Notes under the pieces: model-generated
Told to the model about the DNA's origin: nothing
The model's database searches: none
The model's input: only the letters and a program-made list of their open reading frames with translations
Shown here: piece after piece, positions 13,017 through 27,216 of the stretch
Numbering within the stretch: position 1 is the stretch's first letter
How the letters are laid out: each line of letters starts with the position of its first letter
Made by a program: the position numbers and the translations under genes
NCBI GenBank assembly: GCA_034766995.1
Contig: CM068313.1
Coordinates: 21,050,012 to 21,114,011, forward strand
Direction: 5' to 3'
DNA: 64,000 nucleotides
Source of the DNA: Acanthacorydalis orientalis
Taxonomy: Eukaryota; Arthropoda; Insecta; Megaloptera; Corydalidae

Positions 13017-14790
13017 GTATTACGATCACACAAATTCCTTCTATTAAACCTGTCCTCAAAACTTCAGATATTATATATTTTATAGTTAAGTTAAATTAAC
13101 AGTAACATTAAGTGTTATTGTGACGATAAATTTTAATGTCAGTTCTAATAAAAATGAAAAAATTTCCAAATAAATGTCAGAATTCGGAACGAAACTGAGA
13201 TTATATTGATTTTTTTATTGATTTACTATTCTTATCTGATACAATCTTATACATAGTCTATTTAACAAATATGTCAAACAAACAAATATGTATAACAGTA
13301 TTAATAAATCTCATAGCTTTACGAATAAATCTGATATTTATTTATAAAGGTTAGACAACAACACATTTTATATATATATAACTGATTTTTTAATTTTATT
13401 TCATGTTGAAAACATATCAATATTTTATAAAATAAATATCACATTTTCGTTGAAAAATTCATGAAAATATTAGTTTTTTTTACTTAACTTATTAAAATAA
13501 ATAATATATTTATAAAAAATACAGAAGACAACTCTTAATACATGTTAAATCAAAAATTGTTTAATCTAGGAAAAGATTTTAGCATGTAAGTATTTTAAGA
13601 TTGAAATAACTTCAAGAATTATATTTATATATATATAAATAATATCCTAAAATAGATGAAAAGAAGATGAAAAAGATTTCATACGCAAGTTCTTTTATCT
13701 GAAACTCTAAAATCGTTTAGTATAAGAGATTAAATCCCAGTGAACGATTAAAATTAATTAGAAGTACTGAAAGGAATAATTAAACAGATTATTAAATATT
13801 CTTTTTATAAAAATTAATAATATTACATCAAACTAATTTTATATGAAATTTTTCTACATTTTTAGAATAACTTGTTTTCTTAAACGCCAATTATGAATTA
13901 ATTTTATTACAACTAGGAACATTTATTTATATTCCAAGATTTTCTCTTAACATCATTCCAACAAAGATGTTTATAATTATATTAAATTGTCATCGATCAC
14001 TGTAATTCACATGTAATAAAAATGAAGAGTATTAACACAAATTTAAATAGTTACAATTTATATTTTTATGAAAAATATATCTTAATAAGTGTTTTACTAT
14101 TTTCTTTCGTAATGTCAATCATAATTTAAAAAAGTATTTATATTAATTAAAGTTATGTAGATACACTTGGTATTATTATATAAAGAAATATTTATTCGAA
14201 ACACGTTGTTTTCCTAAATAAGTGAGTTAATATTAACAAAAAGATGAAATAATTTGTAGCTCTGATTACATTTCACGGTGAACATTTAAGTTAACAGCAA
14301 TATTTCGTTTTAAGAACGATAAAGAAAATATAATGTTGACGTTTTAAGAATTTAACACAAGACAAAGTATACGTCAGGAAGGAATATTTTTCATTAAATA
14401 TTTAGAACCATTAAGAAGATTGTTTGCAGAAACTAAAATATTCTCGTAAAATTATCAAGAACGAAAATCCATCACATCAGACAAGCTTTGATAATATATA
14501 CACTTCTTTCTTGGTTTCATCAAAGGTTTAACTTTTACTTTAAACCTTTAAGAGTATTGACCGTTGGTTGATGACGATTTGTATCAATATAATTTGAGAA
14601 ATGATTTATCCAAAATAGTTCTATATTAAAATTATATCTGTTTAACCACAATAAAATTGTTTTATTTTAAAAATAACAAAAACAATAATCTTATCCCTAA
14701 AACCAATATTCTTTTCAATAGCTCACAGTTTATGTTCTATGTGATATAAAAGTTATAAGAATTCACATAAATAACTTTTTTAACTTCCTT

Positions 14791-14847
<57 letters not shown>

Positions 14848-15323
14848 TTACGTAGGAAGTGTTCACCCTTCCGACATAAAACTAAATGTCAAAAACTATC
14901 CTACTGCAGCATGTAATTTCCGGGAGGGGACGTTAATATTGAAAACAACTCCCACGAAGAATATTCTGTTACGAATATTGAGTAGATAACTTACATATAT
15001 AGTATATTCCAGTCGGAAATCTACTATTTATTTTTATAAATAAAACAATTTTTCTGCCAATAAAAGTGAAACATCAACAGGCAAATTGACATTGTTTGCT
15101 TAATAGAGCGAATACATTTTCGTTTTCCTTTTTTTAATTGCGGATATAAAATAGTCTAACAACAAATCATATATAGAAACAAACATAACATTAATTTATT
15201 TTTATTTTTCTTCCATTACTATACAAATACTAAATTCATTAAGTACGCATTTCAATGTAACTTTTTTTTATAACAATAACATATTTTTTCTTTGCATTTA
15301 CTGAAAATTGTATAAATTATTCA

Positions 15324-15354
<31 letters not shown>

Positions 15355-17192
15355 TTTTAACAAAGATTGAAAAGTAAATACAAAACCAAATTAATTAATT
15401 TTCACGTTTTTTTCCGACAATCACTTTTTCTCACTAATGTGTTGCCATCAAACCCCTTTAGAAATATAGATAAAATACAATAACTGAAATAACTAAGAAA
15501 TACAAGCCAATAAATTATAAGTATCTATTCACCATTCGAAACAACAAATACATTACCATATCTAAAGAGTTAAAAGAATTTCAATAATCTTTTATTAGAA
15601 TAATTGTTATAAAAAGTAATATTTCTTGATAAAATGTATAATTTAAGAACGAACTATCATTTTCTTTACAACATTGTTTCAATGAAAGCGATGCGTATAA
15701 AAAAATAATCCTCTGATATTTACTTACAGAGAAATTTCCACAAAAGAACTAAAACGTAATTTGTAATACTGTTACAGTACTCAAAACAAGATCGTTGCGT
15801 AAGAGAAAAGTTGAAAAATATAACAGCAAACGATAATCTTTTTAAAATTGTTCTGGTTATCTTAAATATTCATCGTAGTAGGAATTCAGAACCAATTTCT
15901 TTTGTATGAATATAACCGGAGTTGCAAAGAAAATACCCTGTTTAAAATCTTATCTACCTGTAAACAAAGACATTGAGAAAAATCTTTTGTTTCACAAGAA
16001 CATTATCCCAACGCAAATACCAACAACTAAAAACCTCGTTCGCAAACGATTGTTAAGCGTGTTTTTCTGTTCTATTGTAATTTCTGATTTAATCTTTCGG
16101 CGTATCTTCTGTAATGTAGAATTTTATCGGTTTCTGCAGTTGGATACACATTCAGATTATATTATTTTATCATTTTTTTATAGAATATTTTCATATACTC
16201 TGTTTTTTTAAAAAAAGTGCGTCTACGAACAATGGAATGCTTATTACACATTATTCTTATACAATATACATTAAAGAATTATACATTAGGTCATTGGTCT
16301 ACAATTATACACATACATACAAACACACACACATATATGTGTATAATAAAATTTATAATTTGATCATTTTACTAATGGAACAATGATTTAAGGTAATAAA
16401 ATATTATCAAAAAAATTACGATATACTTCATTGATATAAATGATTGCGAATTGAAAAATCTGAAAATAAGCGAAGATTATTAATAATTCTTAAATAAATA
16501 TTCAACAGATAAACAAATTAAAATTATATACATTCCTATCATGTCTTTCTCCAATGAATCGTTTAAATGAAGAATTTAAAAAACCGTTTCATGTTTTATG
16601 AGAAAATAGAATACCAAAATGAAATTAATTAATTAACTTTAATTCATTGTTTTTTTCTATTGTAAATGTGTGATTACTATTAAATAATATTAATTAAAAG
16701 AAGATTTGGATATTTCTAATTAGAATATTGTGATAATTTATACATTAAATTTGCAATATTTAATTTTAAATGAAAATACTAACAAAACAGAGTTATCTTA
16801 GTTTAAGTATTAACAGTTTAGAATATTTATCAATTAGTAAATATAATAGAATTAACACAGTTTTTATAGATAACCAACATGTAAAAAATTGAATAATATA
16901 AACATTTTTAAACACATACACTTTGAAGTATAATAATTTGCAAATATTTATCTTATAAAAAGCATTATGATAAAAACAAAATAAATAATAAAAGTAACAT
17001 TTGAAATTAATTCTTATTGCCAGTCATTAAAGGAAAACTGTAAACCTGTTGCAACGAATGCAACAATTTGTATGTAAAACTAAGTAGGATGCATTATATT
17101 ATTACTGCAATATTACATATATTTTTGAAGTATGTTCGGATATATAGTTGTACGGATAAATATATTATAAAATCAATATTGAATGAAAATAA

Positions 17193-17229
<37 letters not shown>

Positions 17230-17416
17230 TACACATATATACTATAACTAAACTGGTAAAATGATAATAGATATACAAAAATCATACCGATTATACACCG
17301 ATTTTTTTCTTATTTTTTATATATCTACACACTAACAGATCCGATACTTGCTCAAAAAATGTATATTAAATAAAGTGTATACACTGAATTATATTATTAT
17401 TCATTAACTTCCGTAC
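13017..17416. other. AT-rich non-coding stretch
   Basis: No gene seen. (TA)n at 14795-14847, 15324-15350 and 17198-17224. The 101-codon plus-strand frame at 15906-16211 is the longest non-repeat frame in the window but is low-complexity with no recognisable fold, splice sites or domain; I do not call it a gene. The patch 14860-14960 (with TTTCCGGGAGGGGACG) is GC-richer and unexplained. Confidence 0.55.
14522..14549. repeat. Perfect 10-bp inverted repeat with TCF/LEF-like arm
   Basis: AAAGGTTTAA (14522-14531) and TTAAACCTTT (14540-14549) are separated by 8 bases. The left arm begins in CATCAAAGG, a TCF/LEF-type site. Confidence 0.5.
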
Positions 17417-17965
17417 TTAATATTCAATAGACAATAACAAGAATTTGTCTAGCTTCATAATACTTTTAAATCGTGTAGTGAATGAAGTGTCACCGCTGAC
17501 ACAACAATATACACAATACTTGAAATAGGCAACCTGACCTGCCTTTTTGTCCTGCCTGGCTTTATAATGGATACTTTTATATAAAAGTTTTCTTTCACTG
17601 TTATGTTCTACAATGCCACAAAACAACGGTAATATATAAACCGACATGGCTATAATAAAAGGGAAAGATCAAACTAACGTCAACTTCCCTTGTTTTTTTG
17701 ACACATCGACCACTCTTATTTCAAAGAAACAACAACGGCTACAATTTCCATGAGTGACTGCTGTTATCGTTTTGGATCGACTGTCGCCTTGCTAATGGTG
17801 TTTTTCTGTTGTAATCACATACTACCGAGCTGTACAATTCGCAATAGTGACAAAAATGAAACGATCGCGCTATTTCACTTTCACCTGTACCATTTAAATA
17901 CACACACATCTATCCACAAGGAAATCATAACAAGGAAAATAAAAAATACAGTGATACGAAAATAA
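17417..17965. other. GC-richer island with two weak ORF candidates on opposite strands
   Basis: Plus strand: a 71-codon ORF at 17750-17965 starts MSDCCYRFGSTVALLMVFFC and has a short hydrophobic, signal-like stretch, then turns K/I-rich as composition reverts to AT. Minus strand: a 76-codon ORF (17647-17417) follows a good acceptor-like tract (TCTTTCCCTTTTATTATAG, AG at 17651-17650). At most one can be an exon. Neither contains a domain I recognise; both may be chance. Confidence 0.18.
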
Positions 17966-18235
17966 TGAATTAAAAGTTCAAAATAGAAATAGACAGGAAA
18001 AATTACATGACAAAAAGAAATTAAATTAAGAATACAAGTTAATGACCGATAGAAAAAAATAAAAAGCTCAAAGGACAACTTAAATTAGTGTAATAAAGAT
18101 ATCAAAAAATGCAACATGTAACAAAACTGATATGTATAAGAAGTACAGGTATTCCTTCATTAAAATTCGAGATATTGGAAGAGGTATTCGTCCAGCAATA
18201 GACATTAAAAGTTTAATATATATATATATATACAT

Positions 18236-18724
18236 TTTTTTAATTTAAGTGGTTTTAAGTGGCTCAAAACTGTTGGATGACTAGCACCTAACTTTTGTAC
18301 AAGATCTTAAAATGCTGTGTGTTGTTCTGATTCAGATAACGCTTTCAGTTGGTCGTTCTAAACTGAAAAAGGATGCCTGAGACCTTCTTCATCTTCAAGA
18401 CTATCGTCTCCAGCACGAAAATTTTGGAACCGCCATTGCACCGTACGTTTCTTAACAGTGCCCACATCAAAAGCACTGTTTAGTTTACCACCCGTTTTGA
18501 AATCATATAAAATAATTTCTCATATTTGCTTCATTTCCATCTTTAATTCAATAGCACAATTTGAAGCAAAATTGATAATAAAAAAAAAGTCGACGTTATT
18601 AAAATACAGATCGAAAAATACACAAAAAATAATATTAATATGAACACGATGAAGTGATAATTTCATTGAAGAAAATTAATGCTAGTGTTCAGAAAACGAA
18701 AACTGTAATTATTTTCCTACCAAC

Positions 18725-18729
<5 letters not shown>
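18236..18729 (-). mobile_element. Truncated internally deleted mariner copy, same family
   Basis: The minus-strand 5' end at about 18729 reads TTAGGTTGGTAGGAAAATAA, matching the start of the 37.35 kb copy, and abuts a (TA)n tract at 18728-18757. The leader and HTH remnant run to about 18240. The 3' terminal repeat is absent: the element stops in the LSHLKPLK coding region, next to an AT-only stretch and a short (TA)n at 18219-18234. Both borders therefore lie in TA microsatellite, consistent with insertion at TA and later loss of one end by microsatellite slippage or deletion. Confidence 0.75.
18240..18540 (-). pseudogene. Mariner transposase N-terminal remnant, stops and frameshifts
   Basis: The ATG at 18538-18540 (minus) gives MEMKQI and then an immediate stop. 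Further on, one frame reads GTVKKRTVQWRFQNFRAGDD and SLEDEEGLRHPFSV before another stop. The conserved W of WWFQ is R here, and the region corresponding to DQLKALSESEQ..A follows with a stop at the RELAQKL position. It covers only the N-terminal DNA-binding domain. It is plainly a dead copy, useful mainly as a third member for aligning the family and dating the shared deletion. Confidence 0.75.
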
Positions 18730-18758
<29 letters not shown>

Positions 18759-19069
18759 AATATTAAAAGACATTTACAGTCAACGCTACTGCTAAAAATT
18801 TTCAATCTTCAAATAATATTATACATGAATATAAACTTAATTACAAAACACTTTTATTGCTACTGTTATGTCTGATTTCATTTAGACGAAATCTTTATTT
18901 CGTAAAGTGGAATATATATATATATATATAAAGTCATGTATGAAGACGTTTCAATGAAAAACAATTTAAAAGAAGAAGTATAGTAAAATGACATTTTTAT
19001 TAAGTTCATAAAAAATGGATATATAAAAACTATACTTTTTCAAATACGTACACACACACATAAATATAC

Positions 19070-19112
<43 letters not shown>

Positions 19113-19457
19113 AACATATATCATTACATAAAAATAATAAGATTTTATTATATAACTCATTTTTCAAAAAGTAAAATATAATATGAATTCAGCACACCAT
19201 TTCAATACACTATATTAAGTCGAACAAAATATCATTCCAGAAGCTCACACTTTTGTGAACGCATATCAGTATTATTTTCAGGAAAAATCTACATTTGTCA
19301 GCCCATCAGTCAGATCATTTTATGTTCCACTTCGTCGCTTATGAAATTCGGATATTCTCGTGGCTTTGTCACTGAATTCATCTTACAGTACATTCTTTTC
19401 AAAAGTTTCCTAATCTCGTATTTTTAAAAATAAAAGTTTTAAAATAAATAAAATTTG

Positions 19458-19506
<49 letters not shown>

Positions 19507-19763
19507 AATAATAATAATATTAAATGGATGCATATTTAAATAAATATTTTTAAATTCTGTGTATTATCAAAATATTTTGAAACAAAAATCGAGCCATATG
19601 TCATATAGATTATAAAAAAAATGATTAATTGTAATAAAAGTTACTTTATTTATTATATTAGATTTTAATAACAAAATATAAATAAATATATTTCTCTATT
19701 AAATTAAATTTATTTAAAAAAGTATTATACACTAACACATCATCAGGTTTACTTCGAATTAAC

Positions 19764-19768
<5 letters not shown>

Positions 19769-19857
<89 letters not shown>

Positions 19858-19861
19858 ATAT
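19769..19861. repeat. Long (TA)n microsatellite, about 40 units
   Basis: Pure TA from 19769 to about 19849, the longest uninterrupted TA tract in the window, then GTATGTATATA. It is a likely site of length variation and assembly error. Confidence 0.95.
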
Positions 19862-20661
19862 AAAATCGAATAATAAATGATTTGATTTTTATATAATAAA
19901 TTGTATCCAATGTTTCATTTTGTTCTCCTTTATTTCAATAAAAATATTTATTCATAAACATTCTAAATATATCTGTTTTTAAAACGAATACGCAAAATAC
20001 ATACCAATTTTTATTACTTCTTTAAATTTTCAGAATAAAACGTTTTTCTGAACAATTTCATATTTTAAAACAAAAATCAGAGAAAAGTGACATATTTCAA
20101 TTTAAAAACTCTACAAATAAATACTTTTCTTAAATACTTGTACTAAGAATAAGAATTTTTAATAATTCGTTCTCTTGTGTCACAACTATTCTAGTCAACA
20201 ATCTTTAACTACAATTCAACTAAAATTTCTATTTTATGCGTTAATTCAAAACATATTATATATTGCTGTATCTTCATAACGTAACGTAACGTATGTATTG
20301 CTGAAAATAAAAAACTAACCAGAGAATATAGATGAAATATATTTGTAAGAATGATATAACATAACATACGGAAAGATAATGTTTGACCAGGTGGTCGAAA
20401 AGAAATATTTGGTCTTATAATTAGTACGTATAAAAATAAAATACTTCCACAAGATTACACATATAAAGTTCAAATATTATCTACCAAAGTTATGTTACTA
20501 TTGCAAATATTTTACGTACATTTTCATAAATATTTATATATTATTCAACAAAATTAATTTCATTCTATAATATATAAAAGAAATTAATATAATTCAGTAT
20601 CTCATTTTTTCATAAAAATACTGTACTATGAAATAATTGTACCTTTATTTCTCAAGTTAAC

Positions 20662-20714
<53 letters not shown>

Positions 20715-22039
20715 ATAAAATAAATACACTATTTATAAATAGTAAAAATCTAAATCAATTAAAAAAACTCCTCAATGTATTTTAATGTTTAGAAAAATAT
20801 ACATAATTTATTTAAGATACATGTTTTATTAATTGAATAGAAAATTATTTGAAAATTTATTTTATTCCAATAAAATTATTTTCAAAGAAAAATTACAATC
20901 ATTTATAATAAAACAAGAAATATATACAAACTAAATTTTACTATATTATTTCCATTTATTTAAAATTAAATATAAATTGAAATTTTAAATTAGACTCAAA
21001 TATCATAATTCTTATAACATTTTTTTTTATTGTCAAATAAAATGATAAATATTAGAAAATTAAATAAACGCAATTTATAATTTTAAAGTTTTAATACATT
21101 TTGAAAAATTTAGTGTCAAATAATATAGAAGATAAAGTTTAACTCTTACTGAAATATATTAAAAAAATAAAGAGTAATGTATATACGAGTATTACTTTTT
21201 AAAAAAAAAAAATAAAAAAAACTTGAATATAATCGTACCTTCTATTATATACAATTATATCTATTAAACACGAGTAGTAACCAATTTAATAAAGATATAT
21301 TATGAATTCGAATCATCATATTTCTAAAATATTCTTTTTTGCTCAAAATAAGAAAAGTAGTAACATTTATTTTTAAGCTTAAGAAAAGTATAAATTTATC
21401 ACAATCGTGCAAGCACTAATATTTACATTGAATTACTAATTACATTGAATGGAACAAATACTATTCGACTTAACCACATTATAAGTGAAAAACTGTAAAA
21501 AAATATAGAAACACATGTAATAAAACAGAATTAAAAGAAAATATGAACAAATAAATAGATCATTTAAAAAAATGGTAGATGAGAAGATTCGAAAATAGTT
21601 CATATAGTATAAATCTTACAAAAACCGACACAAACATAACACGATTTTGAAAAAAATACAAATAAAAAAATTGAAGTGGCAATAGACTTTAGATTAATTT
21701 ATAAAATAAAAAATTAAATAATAATAGCTTCAAATATTTTGTTTTAGTCATAAAATTTATAATTTACAACATATAAACTTAAATATATAGCTACAACAGA
21801 GAAAATTTCTTATGTCTAATGTTTAATCGCGATAAAATTTATTTTTTTAAATAAAATAAGAATTTTGCAACAAATAATCTTCTAAATTGAATGAATATTG
21901 TACAGATATTTTAGAAAAAAATCTGAATATACATTTTGTTGTGTATAATATGCAGTTTTTTTTAAAAAAAAATGAGTTATAAATGTTAATCCGAAATATA
22001 TAGTAATTCAATCAAATAATTCACACATGAGAAATAATA

Positions 22040-22270
22040 GTCATTCTAAACATTTCACCTAATAACACTATTGAACCCTACTAAACGAGTTCGGCTATTA
22101 ACTCAAGCGTTACTTACACAATAATTCTCTTTGTAAATCATGAATAAAACCTTAGTTTTAAGTGCTCGTTAACTTCGATAATAATAAGTTTAATATTCCT
22201 TCACTACTTGTTTAGTAACGTTACAAAGGAAAACAGTCGTTAAATCAAACTTCATTTCTCTGTATTAGTT
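22040..22270. promoter_or_regulatory. Candidate regulatory block with paired Sox/TCF-like motifs
   Basis: CTTTGTAA (22129-22136) and its complement TTACAAAG (22221-22228) lie 85 bases apart, the latter overlapping the perfect palindrome GTAACGTTAC (22215-22224). AATCATGAATAAAACC-type homeodomain sequence lies between. The region is less AT-rich than its neighbours and has no frame. Confidence 0.22.
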
Positions 22271-22457
22271 TAATAATTTCTCACTTGTAAAATTCCTTTT
22301 ATTCGAAAGCATGGACTCAGAAATGGTACATTCAAATATATGATATATATATATACACATAAATTATATATGAAATATATATTATTACCATATTCAATTA
22401 TAAAAATGTCTTCTCGAAACATAGTAACATGTTAAGTGTCTCTGTATATATATGTAC

Positions 22458-22502
<45 letters not shown>

Positions 22503-22828
22503 TTCATATGTAAAGAATATATATTTATATATCTTTATACATATATCAATTTAATGAGCCAAGGAGGCATAATGCAGTAGTATATTTTTGTGCAGAACAT
22601 TTAGTTCTTATATGATATACCACTATACGTATGTGTTTTCATTTTAGCATTATTCATTTTATATTTTTACTATGTTATTGTATTATTAATAATTATATTT
22701 AAAAACTGTAGAAAAACATGTTTTCATACCGAATAACAGTGTTAAATATTAGCACAGAAATTAAAAGCGATATTAAAAACTTCAAAAAAAAAAAAACATG
22801 AAAATATAAATAACATTGTGTACATTTA

Positions 22829-22850
22829 TACACACACTATTATATATAAA

Positions 22851-22907
<57 letters not shown>

Positions 22908-22910
22908 TTG
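22829..22910. repeat. Compound (CA)-(TA)n-(TG)n microsatellite
   Basis: A short CA block at 22830-22838, interrupted TA, pure TA 22855-22891, then (TG)n to 22908. It has the same self-complementary layout as 5531-5607. Confidence 0.95.
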
Positions 22911-23645
22911 TAAATATATTGTAGTAAAATATGTATATCAATTCTTTTATTTATAAAATACGTTCATTTACTTAACTATTAAATTATTTAATTATTGGTT
23001 AATATTAACTCTCCTGTTTCGATGCAGTAAACTCAGTGGACAGCGTGTTTTTATTTGTAAATAAAATAATTGAAATATAATTCAAAATATCATGATAGAT
23101 GATATTTAGAATTATATTTCTTTATTTTCTTGTATACACGTATTATACTGATATTAATCGCTAGTGTACGGACTGACCTTGATGTTCAACTAATAAAATA
23201 TCCTATTTCCTCATAAATATTAATTTTCATAAAAAATATTAGCGGTAAATTGAGTTTATTGCACCTGTACGAGCATATTAAAAAGGCATCATGCTGGGAA
23301 TGTTAAGAATGTATTGTCAAAAGCTTTATAGAATAACATTTACAAAAAATGATATGAAATTTATAATTCGAAATAAAGTAAAATATGACCACAAACTATA
23401 TAAAAAATTTAAATGGAAAAAAGATCACATTTATAAAATATAGTATCAAGATTTACAGATTTTTTTTTATTTCGTTGACTATTTTTTCCATGTCTGTACC
23501 ATAAAATTTCAAATCTCGTACTCTTATCTTACATTCGATGTACTTGGACGTCTTACGTTTCTAAAACATCAATCACATATTTTTTATTCATCAGTCATAG
23601 TTTCTTCATGCTATATATCTTATACTTCGAAACCCATTTCTGAGG

Positions 23646-23681
<36 letters not shown>

Positions 23682-23789
23682 AAATAGAGATAGTGATATA
23701 CATTCACGACTGTACATTTATAAGAACCAAATGTTTATTAAATATTTCATTTCTTTAAAAAATTCAATAAATGTGTTTTCTTGACACTT

Positions 23790-23797
23790 ACACACAT

Positions 23798-23847
<50 letters not shown>
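23790..23847. repeat. Compound (CA)n-(TA)n microsatellite
   Basis: CA 23790-23815 followed by TA to 23846. Confidence 0.95.
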
Positions 23848-23848
<1 letters not shown>

Positions 23849-24592
23849 AACATAAAGAAAATATTTGCTATTTTTAAACTTTTAATAAGTTTTTAAATCA
23901 TAAAATATTACCTTTTTCTAAATAGTATAAACTGGTACTGACTGAAACATTTTCAACGGAAATTAATTATTAAATACTCATTTAATTGTAACTAATAGGA
24001 GTTTAAATTTTCGTAACACATCAAAACAAGTTTCAAAACGACTAAACTAATTATTTTTTAAAACGTGTATGCTAATGTAAATAACAAATTTTTCGTGATA
24101 AAACGATGCTGAAACTAAACATTTACATAGCAAATTTGAATTTTAAAAGCTTTGAAATATTCAAATTATTCTAAATGTTAAACTCAAACTGAACACTAAC
24201 TGTTACTAACTTTTCTATTTTAGTTATTAAAGTTGAAAGTTTAAATAGATAATATGCAATATTTTATGCTGTTCCACGTATAGATATAAAATAGTATTAG
24301 ACATAACGTATAAAGTATTCCTCAAGTACTATTTATATGAAAACTTTTTATGAAATATTCTAGAAACATTTAAGAATATAAATGAATTTAACTTAATAAC
24401 TGTCCATAAGCGCAATCCCACTTTTTAATAACAAATATTGTTATTATTAGGATAAGATTCATTAAAAAAATATATATTAATTATATGAAATATAATTAAT
24501 AATATATATGAAAAATATGTTAATTATATGAAATTTTATAGAAATTCATATCCAACATTTTCTTAAGAGTAAATACATAAAATGACATTTTT

Positions 24593-24594
<2 letters not shown>

Positions 24595-24640
<46 letters not shown>

Positions 24641-24649
24641 GTATGTATT
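24595..24649. repeat. (TA)n followed by (GTAT)n
   Basis: TA to 24628, then five GTAT units at 24629-24648. Confidence 0.95.
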
Positions 24650-25770
24650 TAAAATATTATAATTTGTATAAAGAAAATTTAATTTCACAGTTACGATGTT
24701 AAAGAAATTAATCGAATTTATGATAAAACAAGAAAAACAAAAAGAAATTATCTCAATTCATCTCGTCGAGTGTTTAGAAAACACCAAAAAACTTCAAACA
24801 GGATAACCAACATGAAGTTCAATCCACTTTTGCTGATTGATAATCCAGTTCTTTAGAAATTAGGTCAAAAGCATTGGAAAATATATTGTTTGGTGTACGA
24901 TAGCACATCAGATGAAGATGAACGTTTTAAAATCTTATTTTTTTAATGTTTTTAAACTTGTGTCCTTAAAAGTGTTTTCAGATTTATAAAGAATCACTTT
25001 ATACTTATAAACTCATTTATATAATCTATCCATGAATTATTTTCATCGAAATTAAATTCTCTTTGATTACATTCTTATCTTTTATTTTAATTGTATCTTT
25101 TATTTGATTTTCAATTTTAAAATTTTAAGCAACGAGCTAATAAGTGATATTATTGAGTCGATAATATATTTAAATGAAAAAAAAACTGTACGAGTAGTTG
25201 TATATAAAAATAGTACATGTTAACAAATAATATACTGTTTACTTTTTTTAATTTTATTCTACAGATTATTCTCTACCTTCCGGTGAATTAATTATAATAT
25301 TTTATATTTCGTTCAATGTTGTATTAGTTATTACTTAATTAAAATATATTCATTTTATATTTTTATAAGCTAATAAATAAATCTCTAATAATAAAAAAGG
25401 TAATAAATATGTACAATGAATATACATTTACAAAAATTAAATACTGATCAATTTAAAATATCTATTGCTAAAATTAACATTTGAAAATATTTGAATATTT
25501 ATATCTTATATTATAAATATCTCATATTATATTACTTTACTGATTCTTATGAATCAATTTACAAATGTTTACTTTGAAGTATTTATTTAAATAATGATAA
25601 AGAATTGGATAGACACTTTAAAAAGAGAAAAAGTTACATTAATAACAACATCGAATAAAAGAATTAAAATATATAATTATAATTATTAATATTTTTATGA
25701 TAAAAATGTAAGTCTTTAATTATTGTACGTTAATCTAAAAAAAAAAACAAAAACAAATAAAATCTTAATA

Positions 25771-25935
25771 AATGCTAGCATCCGCAGACCTGCAGACAAA
25801 TTTCATTTGACGCAATGGCCCGTCATCCTACAGATCTCATCATTTAAATTTGTTGCAGTATTACGACCCATGTTAAAGCATTAATTAATCCCAATGAAAA
25901 TTGGCATCCATTGCAAATTAACATCTTTAATTTTT
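25771..25935. promoter_or_regulatory. Candidate conserved non-coding element
   Basis: A unique block with balanced composition, between poly-A/T-rich flanks. It holds TTAATTAATCCC (25881-25892; homeodomain TAATTA plus a TAATCC Otx/bicoid-type site), an inverted CCAAT..ATTGG pair (25891-25895 and 25900-25904), TTGCAAAT (25911-25918, an octamer-like motif) and a repeated GCAGAC (25784-25800). No frame codes through it. The call rests on texture and motifs, not on an alignment. Confidence 0.3.
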
Positions 25936-26585
25936 GTTACTTTTTTAAAAATATCAATGTTTCACTTTTATTATGTCATATATCTTTTATTTTCAATTTA
26001 TTTGTAAAACTTATCAAAAATTTTGCACATTATAAATAATAATTTAAAAAAAAATAGTAGTTATAACGAGTATTCACAGTAGAATGTATTTCTTTATCAA
26101 TGTAACATTTTTAAGAGTATTACTACTAAAATATATTATATAAATATACTTGAAATTTAGATACATATACACACATGTGTGTATATATATATATAAACAC
26201 TTATGTTTGCTCATCACAGAACTCATTATTTATGAATTACACCATATTTTACTTTATTACAACGTTTCGTCACTGGTTTTGCAATTAAACACATGCAATT
26301 AAAGTGTATGTACATACGAGTTCACATGTACAATTTTGCCAACGATTATTATTATTACAAGCGATCAGCAGAACCACAATATCCTCCATTTTAACAGCAG
26401 ACATACTCATAATCGAGAAAGAGAGAAGACTGCAATTACAATGAACCAAATGTATAGTTAAAAGAAATTAAAATCCTAGACAAAGAAGAAAATTTTATTG
26501 CATTTCTAAAAATAGTACGAATTAAAAAAGAGAAAAGAAAAAAATGTATTTTTTGTGTAAAATGACAATATAGACATATATGTAT

Positions 26586-26634
<49 letters not shown>

Positions 26635-26712
26635 ACAGCATTAAAAAAAATGTTTATTTCTCATGACTATTAATTAGTAACATTTTATAGAAATATCCTT
26701 CAAATACGTACG

Positions 26713-26753
<41 letters not shown>

Positions 26754-27120
26754 GAATGTATAAAACGAAGATCAAATAGTCATAAAATTTTAAACTTTAA
26801 AAGTAACATTTATTGTCATTACTTTTTCCCTTCATATAAAAATATAAATCTATTTTTTCATTCGTAACAAAAACAATGTATTTCAAATGGCAGTGTTGCA
26901 TATCATTAATTTAAAATATTTTTATTTAAATACACTTGATACAAATTCTGCTTTTAAAATTTATATATTCTATTAGGCAATCACATTCTGAACTACACTA
27001 CTCATAATCACATATTCAATTTGAATATTGCTAGTCTGCATTGCAATTGCTAATCTCGATTTACGCGGCGATTTCACGAAAGTTATGTACTATCTAAATC
27101 GTTCGTTTTATGTAATTGGG

Positions 27121-27216
27121 TGTGTATATATATATATATATATACATACATGTATATATATATATATATATATGTAGACGTATACATACACGCACATATA
27201 TATATATATATATATT
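27121..27216. repeat. Interrupted (TA)n/(CA) microsatellite cluster
   Basis: Three TA blocks (from 27125, 27153 and 27197) separated by CATACATG and GTAGACGTATACATACACGC. Confidence 0.9.

Larger units (their letters stand above)
18730..25770. other. AT-rich non-coding stretch
   Basis: No gene seen apart from the regulatory-like block at 22040-22270. (TA)n at 18728-18757, 18912-18931, 19074-19111, 19459-19504, 20665-20711, 22462-22499 and 23648-23680. The stretch 20750-21980 is almost entirely A/T with homopolymer runs. Confidence 0.6.

Noticed and set aside
15906..16211. 101-codon plus-strand ORF
   Set aside because: No domain, homologous motif, splice context or codon character; low-complexity K/I/F/L composition expected from AT-rich DNA.
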